Source: Eumeta japonica
Taxonomy: Eukaryota; Arthropoda; Insecta; Lepidoptera; Psychidae
Assembly: GCA_005406025.1 (NCBI GenBank)
Contig: BGZK01000711.1
Span: 244,311 to 308,310, forward strand
Direction: 5' to 3'
Length of the DNA: 64,000 nucleotides
This document shows positions 33,977 through 45,265 of the stretch, one piece after another. Numbering within the stretch: the first letter of the stretch is position 1; every line of letters begins with the position of its first letter. The notes below the pieces were generated by a model. It had not been told where the DNA came from. It was given only the letters and a program-made list of their open reading frames with translations, and did no database searches. The position numbers and the translations under genes were made by a program.

Positions 33977-34642
33977 CTAATTTTCATTGTCATCGTCGTT
34001 GAAGTCAGGTAATTCATCATCGAGCCAATCTTGATATTGAATGTCTAAATCGTCATCTTGTTCATCAGTGTTTTCTTCGGGCTTTTCGGCTGTAAAAAAC
34101 AAACCAACCAATTAAGATTCGGAAAACTAAAGAGATATCAAAATTATGACAAGCAAACATAATTACCAAATTCTTCCTCCAGCGACTGACTGACAAAATC
34201 CGGCAATTGATCTCCATCAAACCAATGAAAATGATATTTATCATCTTCTAATGTCCAGCCATTATTTTCGGGATTGAGAATATTAATCATTTTTGTACTT
34301 GCATTGTTCCAAACACTAGCAATATAGTCAGCTCGTCGAAACTGTTGCCAAAGTTCGCTTTTACAAGGTGGTAAGTTAGTAGCATCGAAGTTTCTCATAT
34401 TTTTTGCAGAAATTTTCATTAACATCACATACCATATATGTACTAATAAACAGCTGAAGTCTGGCAGCATTTACATCGGTTATTCCTGGTACGTTGTAAA
34501 CATCACATATAAATTTTTGTACTATGTTAAATACACGTTCTTCTTCGTCTACATCATCGATTAAATTCAACGTGCCAAGAGTGAGAAATGCTTGTTGATA
34601 TTCTTTATTTTTTTTAAGGACGTTTAGTTTTTTTAAGGACAA
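33977..34642 (-). pseudogene. Spliced, frameshifted ORF inside the long-TIR element
   Basis: Frame 1 (from 34642) reads KEYQQAFLTLGTLNLIDDVD, then RVFNIVQKFICDVYNVPGIT and VNAARLQLFISTYM. A frameshift near 34390 moves to DATNLPPCKSELWQQFRRAD, then ASVWNN and NPENNGWTLEDDKYHFHWFD. A donor at 34167 (TTTG|GTAATT) joins an acceptor at 34089 (TTACAG|CCGAAAAG) in frame to an acidic tail, ending QYQDWLDDELPDFNDDDNEN-stop at 33977. The order F-C-VY, VN-xR-xLF, LPPC-x-x-L, R-A-xY-x-x-xW and GW-LED-x-WxDG resembles a conserved region of uncharacterised, often transposon-linked proteins of arthropods and cnidarians. Its function is not known to me. Codons are well preserved, so decay looks recent. Confidence 0.6.
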
Positions 34643-34660
34643 CTATTTTAAAACGTTTTT

Positions 34661-35032
34661 GCAAAACGTTTTAAAATAGTTGTCTGAAGAACATATATAA
34701 AAATCAAGCATCAGAAAATAAGTGATCTTAATTAAATTTTTTCCGAGCTTTAAAGCGTCTGCAAGGTAAAACCGCCGACCGCATGTGTCTGGGAGTAATG
34801 AATACTGATTTTTAACGATATTGTGTAAAATATATGTTAAAATCAGCTATCAGAATTTAAGTGAGGTGAGCAGTGTTTTTATGTACCTTGATTAATTGCT
34901 ACCTGAAAATTGGCCTTCTGGCCAAGGTAGCGACTAGTCATATGATCATAGTACACCCCACCACTACTCACTCGTATTTATTTTGTCCATCAGAAAATGA
35001 GTGACGTCTGGGGGCTCTGGGATCTTGGTCTA
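34661..35032 (-). repeat. Right terminal inverted repeat of the 1.97-kb element
   Basis: Inverted partner of 33067-33437. Its inner edge continues into a local palindrome (34640-34682), as if the arm tip had been copied back on itself. Confidence 0.85.
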
Positions 35033-35212
35033 AACGGTTTTAGAATCCAAATACGCGATTAAATTCCATTTTGATAATTTGGTGATTTCATTGTAAAGGC
35101 AACACTGTTAATAGAAAGATAATTAGAATTTCGAAATATCAACATGGGAATTACTAAAATAATTTTAAAATCATGCGAAATCAGAAATCGATTTCTTTTA
35201 GATAATAAGGCC

Positions 35213-35700
35213 CCGGGTTTGCCTAGATGAAACTATACACTGTTCAACATTTTGTTCAGGGCGTCATATATTCTGCGAACATCTCCTTTATAGGAATGCA
35301 CTATATCGATCAAAAAGGAATTCATACTCCGACTCGCACTTAGTCGAATTTCAGTTTATTGTGACCACAACCTTTTTTGAGGGCTGGATCCGCGCCTGAA
35401 CACGCTTTTAATAATTTCTTTTGTACTCTGTCAGAAATTAAATATATATGTCACTAAAAAGTATCTATAAAGAATGTCCATGTCTGAAAAGACTGTGACA
35501 CTCGGCAGATACAGTCCCGACAAAAACTGACCGAAGAAAATTTTCTGTCAACATCAAGATACTGTAAAATTTATCTTACGTAATAAATCTAACATATTTA
35601 CAAATGCCATTCGTATTCATCTGGACCAAACTCCTATGCAAAGTAAACAAATGCATGAGGTTCCTTACGAATGGTGACGACGTATAGAAAGTGGTGAACA
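35213..35700. other. Intergenic / possible LINE 5' region
   Basis: No clear product. The last part may belong to the untranslated or ORF1 region of the LINE that follows. Confidence 0.4.
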
Positions 35701-38400
35701 CGATTAATTCATAAAATATATTAAGGGCATCCCACAGATAATCAAATCCAGGTCAAACAACTTAACTCAGACAATAATATAACTAAGCAACACCAATATT
35801 CAAGAGACGATATAACCTACAGATTAATTAACACCTATTTAAATCTATCTATAAGCATATCATCAATAAAAATATTTACTGCGAACATCCGTAGTTTACA
35901 CAAACCAGGAAAAGTTGATGAATTAAACTTAATATTAAAAGAAACTGGACAAACCATTTGATATTGCTAACCGACACCGAGATGCCTTCGGATAGTGAAG
36001 CACAACTATTACAAATACCCAATTATATACTTACATCTGTATGATTTAAAAATAGGTAAAAGGGGTGGAGGAGTTTGTTTATACATTCATACTAGTCTAA
36101 AATGTTATGTAACTGACGAAAAATTCATACAAGGCAATAATTATTTGTGGATATACAATATATAGAAAAGTTAATTATAAACGTAGGATTGATATACAGA
36201 TCACTAAGTTCAAATATGGCAGAGTTCTTAAAACGTAGGCATCATTTTTAGAACACAAAAAAAGAACGATTATCTTTGGGGATTTTAATATCGACTTTCC
36301 GAATAATAAAAATATAAATAATGCGTTTGATTTATATAATGAATATTATTTATATAATTAGTACTAATATTAAATAAAACACATGGCAAATTTTGTTCAA
36401 GAGAAATACTGCAAGCCAAAACAATTCTTGATCGTGTATGTACGGACATCATCAATGATAAATTTAATTTGGCAATAATAGAATCTTCACAATCTGGCCA
36501 CAAACAAATTTATATAGAATCGGAACAGTATAAACAACCATCAATACAAAGAAAAGAATACTAAACAATAAACTACACTTAACTATTTTATAACGTATTA
36601 CATGAAAATATTACCAATAAACTAGACAATTAAGAAACACTAGAAAAAATTATCATACACCAAGTCCACAGAATCAGAGAAAGTAAATACAAACTATAGA
36701 ATCCACTACGATAAGGCTGGATTAATAAAAAATATATTAATAAAAAGAAACGAAATAAATTATGGATAAAATTTAAAGTAAACCCAAGCAACGATAAAAT
36801 ACAAATTGCATTTAGGCAAGAACGAAAAGAAGTGGATAAAGTATTAATTACCGGAAAGAGGAAATACCGCTGCGATTGTTTTCATAAGAGTAACAAAAGT
36901 CTTAAAAATGTGGAAATTAATAAATTCAATAAATTCAACTAAAAACAAAACAGTTGATAGTTGTGTGTTTTCGAAACTTATATTTTAAGACAAAACTATT
37001 ATTGATAAAATAAACATTTGTGGATGCTTTAATGAGTTTTTCGCGTCAATTGATTCTGTGTTAGCTAAAAATATAATACAAACCTAAAAATACACATGCA
37101 TCAATCCATGAACATGCTAATAGTGCACTAGAACAATTAAAATTATGCACACAAGACGAAATCATGAAAATTATTCGATAGTTTGAATTGGGACACTAGT
37201 GTGGGATAGACGGAATATCAACGAAATCTATAAAATTTATAAAAAATTTCAAAATCTCAAAAACAATTACACCCATTTCTCAAAAGTGGATTTAAGACAG
37301 AACCCAGTAATTATCGTCCTATTTCGGTTTACCGGTTTTATCCAAAATATTTGAGGAAGTATTGTATAGTCGACTATTTGACTAGATAGTCTATAAGATT
37401 ATAGACATTTTCCGTTTGCTCGTCAGTGCGGATTTAAACCTAATCAAATACACTCACGGCAACCATCAGATTTGTGACAAAAATAATAAATAGCATCGAC
37501 AATAGGTAAACTCTAGGTGTATTTTTTAACCTAAAAAAGGCATTCGATACAGTTTGTCATCAGGTACTACTGAATAAATTAAAATACATCGGAATTACAA
37601 ATAAAGCTTACAAAATTTTTGGATCATATCTTATGAACAGATATCAAATCGTAGAAATGAATTCTTATTATAGTATGTCAATTAAAACTGAGTATGAAGT
37701 ACAGTAGGGATCAATTTTTGGACCATTGTTTTATTAATCTACATAAATAATATAAGCTGCATTGGATTGTGTGGTCGTATAAGATTTTATGCAGACTTTT
37801 TATTTTGGACACACAATATTTAATATATTAAGAAAAGCACAAAAAGGTCTAAAACTCAATATATGGTTAGAATAGAACTTACTCACTATCAACACATCAA
37901 ATTCGAGATATATAATCTTTTCAGACAAAAATAAAAGAATTTCAGACCATCCATTACTTAAGTTAAATAAAGAAGTTCTACAAAACTTAAAAAGTGAAAA
38001 AAATACTTAGGTCTAATATTGGATAAAAGACTGTCATGGAAAGAGCATATTGAATACGTACAAACAAAAATTGTTCAATTAACTGGAGCATCATGGAATA
38101 TAGCGAAGTATTTTTCACCCAAAATCAAACATACAATCTACAAAATATTAATCAAATCGCATTTGATACAGGTATGGGGTTGTGTAACAAAGTTTAATAT
38201 CCCTTTGTTACAAAGAGCACAAAATAAAATATACGGAAAAAAAAGATTTTGGGAAATGCATATATACTATATAACACCTTACATATATAAAAAATGCGAA
38301 GATACTGAATGTATTTAAAAATAAATTAAAGGCATATATTTTATGTAAATATTCAGGAGACATTTCATAATTAAATTTTACAAAACTAGATAGTATCTGT
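35700..38400 (+). mobile_element. Decayed non-LTR retrotransposon (LINE, CR1/jockey-like)
   Basis: Endonuclease fragments begin at about 35870 (ANIRSLHKPGKVDELNLILK), then GGGVCLYIHTSLK and GDFNIDFP at 36278-36301. The reverse transcriptase follows: NYRPIS near 37310, NLKKAFDTVCHQVLLNKLKY near 37530, the polymerase box as YADF at 37788-37799 (second Asp of YADD lost), and a thumb/connection segment DKRLSWKEHIEYVQTKI to SFNIP-like LLQRAQNKI at 38019-38240. Many stops and frameshifts; no intact ORF. It is a long-dead copy. Confidence 0.82.
38019..38318 (+). pseudogene. LINE reverse-transcriptase C-terminal remnant
   Basis: The longest open piece of the LINE (99 codons), with LSWKEHIEYVQTKIVQLTGA and SHLIQVWG, the typical region after the catalytic fingers and palm. 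The end is frameshifted. Confidence 0.75.
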
Positions 38401-38760
38401 TATCTTACATCAACTTAACTAGATACTAAAATTTCCGGACACTTCAGGGTCATGTAATAATACTGCAACAATTTAGTATTTAATTTCTTATTGTATTGTG
38501 TGAGGTGTTAATTCGCGGAAATCCATAGTAGACGCTTACCTGCAACATGCATTAACATGCAGCATGCAACCCACCGCTGACCCTCGAACCTGCCTCTCCA
38601 CTACGAATCTCTATCCAAATGATTGAATATTGATTCCAGAGGATTGACAGATATCGAACACCTAAGCAAGTGTTATTTATTTTTGTAATTATATTATTCC
38701 GTTAACTGTTAAATTGTTAATTCTACGTATGTTTCATGCCAACCAGGCATATCCTCAGGA

Positions 38761-38834
38761 AATTGCCGACAGTTACATCCACCAGGGTGCAAGGAGTGTT
38801 AAAACAACCAACTGGTGGATGTGACTGTCGGCAA
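38761..38834. repeat. 24-bp near-perfect hairpin
   Basis: Arm ATTGCCGACAGTTACATCCA... (38761-38784) pairs with 38811-38834 at 23 of 24 positions around a 26-nt loop that contains AAGGAGTGTTAAAAC. The loop is related to one arm of the intronic hairpin at 7719-7789. Confidence 0.75.
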
Positions 38835-39194
38835 TTTCAGTTGGCGGTATCAATATTAACCAGATAGATAATTATAAAATAACACTTAGGAAATTCATTA
38901 TCAATATTCAATTGAATGTCGAAAAGTCAACAGTGGTTGCATGCAGCGTCTATTTATTTCTCTATAAGTGAATTGCATATGTGCATTCTTTGAGAAATAA
39001 ATTTCTTTAAACCGAAACCGACTTAACTAATAAACAAACTATGTGAATAAATCTAGAAAGTCGATTATAACGCACTTCTAATTGTGTAATTGTAGTATTT
39101 GTTTGAATATTCGTAAATGTATGTGATTTGGATGGTAATATCTTTGCAATAATTTGGTACAATCGAAGTGATTTTATCGTGGATCCAGAAAGTG

Positions 39195-39440
39195 GAACTT
39201 TTTAATGGCCGGTTGTAAACCTCTAAAGTTTGGGTTCATTTGGTTTGTTTTGATGAGTTCAGGATGTTACATTTTAGTGGCGATGATCTAATGATGAAGC
39301 CTGGACGTGGATAACGGAACTCTTCAGTGGCCCATCGAGTTTGGGCTCATCTGGTTTGTTTTGAAGAGGCAGTACTTGACACTCGGTGATGAAATCCTGA
39401 TGATGGAGCTTTAAGATGTATACGGGAATCATTCATTTCA
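39195..39440 (+). repeat. Imperfect tandem duplication, about 117 bp
   Basis: GGAACTTTTTAATGGCC... and GGAACTCTTCAGTGGCC... begin two diverged units that share TTTGGGTTCATTTGGTTTGT / TTTGGGCTCATCTGGTTTGT and GATGATCTAATGATG / GATGAAATCCTGATGATG. Confidence 0.6.
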
Positions 39441-39599
39441 AAGATAGTTATTACAGACGTCATTCTAAATCTAAAGCGCCCTCTTTCATTCTTTAAATAG
39501 CTGTATCAAAAAACTGTTTATATTTGCTAATAAAAATAATTATTATGCGACCATAATTGCGACACAGGCCAATGCGAGCGGCAGTTTTCTAACTACAGC

Positions 39600-39728
39600 A
39601 CAGCATCATAATATGATCTACACAGTCCGCGGCCAGTCAGACGGCGGGAGACGCGTGTGCGCTCGTCGACGCGGTCGTTGTGCCTTACGAGAAATTGGTG
39701 CGTTTTATTGATCAGTACGTGAAGCGCG
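39600..39728 (+). promoter_or_regulatory. Candidate first (untranslated) exon and promoter of the signal-peptide gene
   Basis: A GC-rich island in AT-rich surroundings with initiator-like TCAGACGG at about 39637, ending at a donor-like GCGCG|GTAAATATG (39729). The next acceptor, TTTTCAG at 40028-40034, leads to the ATG exon 10 nt later. No TATA box seen. No transcript evidence. Confidence 0.42.
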
Positions 39729-40043
39729 GTAAATATGATTTAAAATTCGTAACACTATATACACATAATAAATTTAAATAAATTCTTAGGATAATTATGG
39801 ATTATTCTTACTAGAAATCACTACAAACTATAAACTAGCGGGTGTCATGTACCCATTTTTATGAGTTTTTTACTAATAAATAGATATGTTGGTTCATCAA
39901 CTAATAAGTAATAAGTAATGTATAAATTGAATACAACATGTAACTGTGCTTTAAAAAAATATTGTATTAATAATACTTAGTTTTGTGAGCATTCATTATC
40001 TAGATATCCTATTTAATTCTTTTTAATTTTTCAGTATTAAGCC

Positions 40044-40125
40044 ATGGCGCCCAGAGCCATGCTCGCGCGCGCCGCCTTCGCTGTGTGTGCTGTGGCGGTT
40101 TCACAAGCTCTTACTTTGAACGGAG
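40044..40125 (+). CDS. Start exon of an unidentified secreted or membrane protein
   Basis: ATG in good context (GCCATGG) 10 nt after a strong acceptor (TTTTTCAG). Encodes MAPRAMLARAAFAVCAVAVS then QALTLNG, a textbook signal peptide: basic n-region, hydrophobic Ala/Val core, cleavage likely after SQA. It ends in phase 1 at CGGAG|GTATGT. The exon is GC-rich against its flanks. The next exon was not found with certainty. The next clear plus-strand exon, at 57659, enters in phase 1 and so could be joined, but a signal peptide in front of a PDZ fragment is unlikely. A nested gene or unseen exons may intervene. Confidence 0.58.
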
Positions 40126-40887
40126 GTATGTGAAAAAGCTATTTTAAATAAATCAAAAGTTTAATTCAATTACTTTATTTTAATAAGCCGTATAGAAATT
40201 TTATTTTTATCATGAATTATTACAACGTGCTATAAGCAAAATGTTTCTTAATTCTTTATTTCCATAAGCAGACCTGCCATAAATGGATTTTATTTTATGT
40301 GAATTTTATTTAAAAAAATGATAAGCGGTAATGTAGGTAGGTAATTAATTATTTATTTTGTTTAATAAATTCAAGAATTAAAGATGTCTTAGTTACAAAT
40401 GAACTATGATTTAATGGAGTATGTTGGATAATTAAATTGCAATTCTTTATTACATCCAATTTAGTGTATAGTAAAAGCGATTCTAACAGAACAAGGTCGC
40501 ACTTGTTTGACAAGAATTTATGCCAATTGGCAATAAATTTATTTTTTATTGTTACGTACATTAATTATATTTTGTTGAATCTATTTTCATTTCAATCTAC
40601 TAAATTACAAAGGTATAATAACTTTTCGGAAAACTATTTTTTGTTGGAAAAGAACCTATATGATTCATTTTAGTATTGAATTTTAACCTGTTTCTTTGAC
40701 TTCTTGAATTCAAAAAATTTAGGTAGTCCTAGAAAATAGGTTTAAGACACGTCGCGGTAAAGGTAGGTATATAATGAGCAAAACTTATATTACTATAAAA
40801 GATACTAACATAATCTCATTCCCGGAAAATCAAAACCTTCTCTAGAAAAAACATCATCTGAAAAAACATCCGAGACATCGCGTTTAA
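40126..40887. other. Downstream intron sequence
   Basis: AT-rich, probably intron of the signal-peptide gene. Two overlapping open stretches at 40349-40561 (minus) and 40437-40673 (plus) are low complexity and not called. Confidence 0.5.
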
Positions 40888-41540
40888 ATGTGATTAGAGA
40901 CGACAGATGTTTATTAAATGCAGAAAATCATGTGAAAGAACGCTGAAACAATTATTTCGTAAGTTTTTTTTTTTAATGAGGATACAGGAGCAGATGAAAA
41001 TATTTCTGCAAGTGTATATTCGAATGATAATGAAACCTAGAACAAAATGCTGGATATGATATGATTTCGTCCGAGACGCTGAGGCGCGGTGGTAGTATTG
41101 TGGTGGGCCTACTACCAGCTCTTTATAAATGCTAGAAAAGTCGTAGGGTTAAACTGTCATTGTATCCTTTTTTGGAGGGAAAGGCTTACGGCAGGTTTGC
41201 ACAAATTACCGTCCTATAAGCCTCCTCAGAGTCGTCAAACTGTATGCGAAACTGATTATTGAAAGAGTTGTGAATGAGACTGAAAACAAGATGTAGGATG
41301 TACGAGCGGAACTTTAAGAAGGGATGGGGGGTACGGACCAAGCTTCTTTCTTTGCGAAACATTATGAAAAAATTTTGGCCTAGAGGTAAAAGGCTTCTGT
41401 ACTTTCGTAGATTTGAAGAATAACTTATGATAGAGTGCAAAAGGAATGATTTACAGAGTATGTTATTGATGGATGGTGTGCGTAGCGGATTGATGCCAGA
41501 TTTACATTGAACAATAGTTTATGTAAAGTATGATTTATTG
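40888..41540 (+). mobile_element. LINE reverse-transcriptase fragment
   Basis: Broken frames read VIRDDRCLLNAENHVKER then NNYF, the segment before the reverse transcriptase, then ITV/NYRP-like and LLRVVKLYAKLIIERVVNET (41220-41275), FKKGWGVRTKLLSLRNIMKK and FVDLKNNL near 41400-41430, corresponding to the fingers and AFxDLEKAYD box. Many stops. It is a different lineage from the LINE at 35.7 kb, resembling endonuclease-RT proteins abundant in moth genomes. Confidence 0.7.
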
Positions 41541-41840
41541 TTTGAAAAGAGGAAATACATGTCGGTAGCAGCTCTTATTCTGTTCTAGGTTAATTTGGAG
41601 GGTTCGGGGTCCGAGCATTGCGATCTAAAATAAAAACATTACTGCTGCTGTAGTAACATTAATATAAACCTGACACAGAAAAGTCACTTACAAAAACGTA
41701 TAAAACGACGACCGAATATCACATAGGACGTTAACGAATCCAACGAATACGATGTTGATTATTATACAAACAACTAATATAATTCGGAAACGTTTTAATT
41801 AAGGCCCTCGATTAAATATCAATAAAGACAATACATTACA

Positions 41841-42000
41841 ACGCACGAAACTGTGCCGCTCTGAATTTTCAGGGAATGATGTAATGTGCAGGTTCGATGC
41901 TCCCTGATCCTTCCTTCTTCGCCCCCGCGTTCCTATTTTACGGTACTGTGACGCTTTCGTGACGAACTTCACAGCGGTAGAGTTTCGCGCGTTGCACTCT
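41841..42000. mobile_element. MITE, copy 2 of the family at 7.87 kb
   Basis: Left end ACAACGCACGAAACTGTGCC; inverted right end from TTCACAGCGGTAGAG to CGCGCGTTGCA. Shares CCCGCGTTCCTATTTTACG and the same layout with the copy in Faf1 intron 10. About 160 bp. Confidence 0.68.
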
Positions 42001-45000
42001 ACTCGATAAGCAGACGATATGGATGTTGTTATGACGTATTCGGTATCGCCTTTGTTTTTTTAAGAAAATGATAATCGCGACCGGGCAGTGCGACGCCTTC
42101 GTAATATATGTCTATTTTAAATCGTAACGTTTTATTTGTGTGTGGTGCCTCATCAAGATTATTTTTTGCTTAAAGATAATCTCGACCATCTATCTCTAGT
42201 TAATATCTCACTCGTGCTTTGAATAACTTTTATTAGTTTCAATATTTTGTTGTGTATACTAACAATTAAATATTATAATACAAATTACATTGATTTTTGT
42301 TTTGCGAAATAACGCAAACGAAATGAAATAATGCAACTTTAAAGATTTTTTGTACCTTTTTTTCGGCGACAAGTGTAATACGTTTTGAAGTGTTTAATTA
42401 ATACAGTGAACACCACGAACGACCTAACTGCTATTAGGTCACGGTCTGATCACAGCAGTCAGGGGACACCACGCGCAGTATTCGCTACAGTTCGTTGTGG
42501 CGCTCGCTTGACGGTACATTAAAATCTCCATAAACGATGAGTCGGCGACCTCCGCGGCAGTGTTGATAAAATTTGAGAGTGGCTTTTGCCCCCGGTTTCG
42601 CCTACGTACATGTATTGCAAACTCCTAAACCTCCCAATTAGTTGTATCTTAATCGCGAGACTTGGGCCTTATTCTCGAAAGGAGTAGATCAAAAAAACTG
42701 AATTTTTTAATAATGATATTCACGAACATTGCAGAGGTTCAATTTCCATTAAAAAGTGGTAGACTTGCAATGAGCGGGAAAATGCAGTAGAAATTATGAT
42801 TTTGCGTACGTTAACTTATGTGTTATTAATATTTTATGGTGTAAAAAGGTGTTTCTGCGCGATTAGGCTAAATATTTTTAAAACGACATCTGAAATAGTC
42901 GGTGCTTAAATTAACCATTTATATTTGTAAAACCGCTATAGTTATTAATTGGAAAGTAACCGCAGCCATTTTAATTTCAATCCCAATTTTGAGCCAAACA
43001 GTCTCGGGCTCTGCGCGGGCGTCGGTCAGAGCCCTGTAACAGGACGTCGCCCGGTAGTGTGTGTCTGGAGTTGGGGACTGCGCATCTTTCTAAGAGTGGT
43101 CAACGTTTTAATATCGAAATATAAAAAATATTAAACATGTAATATTTTGTTTACAAAAATAAGTGATCAAGATACTACCTCAAAAAGTCGAGTTATATGA
43201 TATTACAAATCAAATAAAATAATGTTTCAGCTATTTGCGATGAACGTACCGGGGCGCAATACTGAATCACGAGTGCCGTTAGCAGCATTTTGTATAGTGT
43301 CTCTAGTAATGTTAACAGATAAACAAAAGTGCACGAAATGTATAACTACTGCTTCCAAGAATACAGCTTTTTGCTGATTATTTATATCTAGTAGAATGTT
43401 TTGATTTAACTTTTCGTGCGGTTTTTTGTTTTATCTATCGGTTTTCGAGAACAGTTTTTCAGGGTCACGGCCGAGGCCCTACTTTGTGCGAGTGATGAGG
43501 TATTCCAGATTGAAAAATCATCTAGTTTCTGGTTACTTGTATACACGTTGAAATGGAAGTAGTATGTCGGTCAACTTGGCGGGACAGGTCTACGCTGGAG
43601 CAGTGGACGAGTCGTCGTGGATAGCGTCCAATAACATATTTTATGTTTATTAAATTTAAGTCCTTTTAGTTGAAAAGAAGAGGGAAATCATTTGATATTA
43701 TATATTTATGGAAATAAAAAGTCATTAGCCTTTAGAAATACTTATTGGGCAGAAAAAGCACTATTAAACAGGGATGTCAAACTCCAAAAATACTTATTTA
43801 CCAAAAAAAAACTTATTTTTTTTAAGTAACAATTGTCTGTGTCAAGAAACCCTGTTGGTGTGCGTGTTGGATAAGCCTTGTTTCAATTTATTAATTACAC
43901 ACTATATGTATTCAACATGTATGTTTGACTGTATACGTATACACGTCTATTTACATGTGTAGTGTGTACGTGTAGGCGTGTGTATGCGTGTGTATGTGTA
44001 AGTTAAAGCATTTTTTGGGGCGTTGAAACGGAAGTTGACTTAAATCACACTTAATGTTTAGAAAAATCGTTCAAATGGGTGTCGGGTCACACTTCCAAAA
44101 GTTTACATGGTTCTTACTTAACTTACATTTACTACTTGTTTTACACAATCAATAACGTCATCTAAGTGATTTCAGATGAATTTTATACGAAATTTTGTTT
44201 TTTACTTTTCCAAGTATATTTTACAACTTGAGTGATTATTACCCGTTAACTTGTAAAGCCTACTCAGCCGTAAGAGTTTTCCTTGTAACTTCGTATATGT
44301 TATTGTCATGAAATGTTTTACATGTCCAAGAATAACCATTAGTCTGATACACTTGATTTAAACGAAAAGTAGCACTTAAAGCTTAATATTTCGCAAACGG
44401 ATCCCTAAGCTAAAAATTATTTTCACAGACTTGCAATCCCTTTGAATGAGGTATCCAACAATACATCACCCCATGGGATAGAAGAGAAAAAAATCCCTAT
44501 ACGTTAAACACAGAATCCTAAAAATCATTCTTGGTTGACGTTTAGGGACGTACCGTAAAAATTTTTTTACCAAGATTAACCAGTTTGTGGGCGTGATTAA
44601 TATAGTCATTCCAAATTACAGCTTTCTAGTACTAAGCGTCTTTGAGCTAAGCCGCGGACAGACAGACGGACAGAAATGGCGAAACTATAGGGTTACCTTG
44701 TTGCCTATAGAACCTTAATTAGAAAAAAGAACTACCGTATAGATCACTAGTTACGTGAATCAAGCTCGTTCAGTGGTTTATTTTTTCTACACCAGAATAG
44801 AGTCGTCGTAAGAACAAAGACTTACTCTCGAACACACATTTGAGTGGTTGTTTTTGGATGTGTCTTATCTCATTGGAAATGGATCAGCGCGGTCGACGTC
44901 TCCTGCGCTGAGATAGCGCCCAATCAGAACCGTGTCAGGAGTGTCGAAAGTCAGTGGGTCAAAGCGCAGATGGCGCCACTCCATAAGCGGCCGGCGGTGT

Positions 45001-45265
45001 ATGTGGTCGTTGCGCAGGCGGGCCCGTTTGCGCAACTTCGTCCGGTGGTATTGGCCTGTTTTCGACTTTACTTAAAACAATAAATAATATTATTATCCAA
45101 GTCCCGAGAAGTGGCCAAAACTGCGCGCCACTCGTATTTAGTAATTTTCAATACATATATTTAATTATTTTAAAATAATTCTTAAACGTTACCGACTTGC
45201 ATACTAGCTAATAAAGGATATTTAATGAATTTTCAAATACTTGTATGATGACGTTCACACAATGG
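42001..45265. other. Intronic or intergenic, few landmarks
   Basis: A lone GGGCCTTATTCTCGAAAG transposon-end motif at about 42666; a TG/TA-rich microsatellite-like stretch at about 43950-44005; a retroposon-type tail at about 44635-44710 (GACAGACAGACGGACAGAAA, then AACTATAGGGTTACC); and a GC-rich patch at about 44880-45060 that is open for 79 codons but has no recognisable product. Confidence 0.5.
44635..44720 (+). repeat. Lepidopteran-type retroposon tail
   Basis: GAGCTAAGCCGCGGACAGAC followed by GACGGACAGAAATGG and CTATAGGGTTACCTTGTTG is the familiar 3' end of a very common moth/butterfly dispersed repeat. A decayed cousin lies at about 45870-45930 (ATAGACGGACAGAACG). Confidence 0.55.

Larger units (their letters stand above)
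33067..35032. mobile_element. 1.97-kb DNA element with about 370-bp inverted repeats
   Basis: Left repeat 33067-33437 and right repeat 34661-35032 are near-identical inverted copies (ends TAGAGGAAGATCCCAGAGCC and TAGACCAAGATCCCAGAGCC). It sits inside the right arm of the older foldback element; the interrupted host sequence is CTAAC-GG, with CTAAC on the left and CTAAACGG on the right, suggesting a 4-5 bp target duplication. The interior carries a spliced, frameshifted minus-strand reading frame (33977-34642). An extra palindrome at 34640-34682 lies at the inner edge of the right repeat. Confidence 0.8.
31017..35212. mobile_element. Foldback (long-TIR) element with hAT transposase tail, interrupted by another element
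   Basis: Left arm 31250-31703 is repeated in inverted form as 32804-33066 plus 35033-35212. The gap in the right arm is exactly the younger element at 33067-35032. The outer end motif is GGCCTTATTATCTAAAAG, present inverted at 35212. The left end is tandemly duplicated: 31017-31249 repeats 31250-31482 with a 233-bp period. The interior holds a hAT transposase C-terminal fragment and, at 32714, a divergent extra copy of the end motif (GGCCTTATCACCTAAAAG). A lone related end (GGGCCTTATTCTCGAAAG) occurs at about 42666. Confidence 0.72.
38401..39590. other. Intergenic with hairpin and tandem repeat
   Basis: Contains the hairpin at 38761-38834 and the imperfect tandem repeat at 39195-39440. Otherwise nothing recognised. 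Confidence 0.5.

Noticed and set aside
44844..45083. 79-codon open frame in a GC-rich patch
   Set aside because: No recognisable domain and no convincing splice sites in frame; GC content alone explains the open frame.
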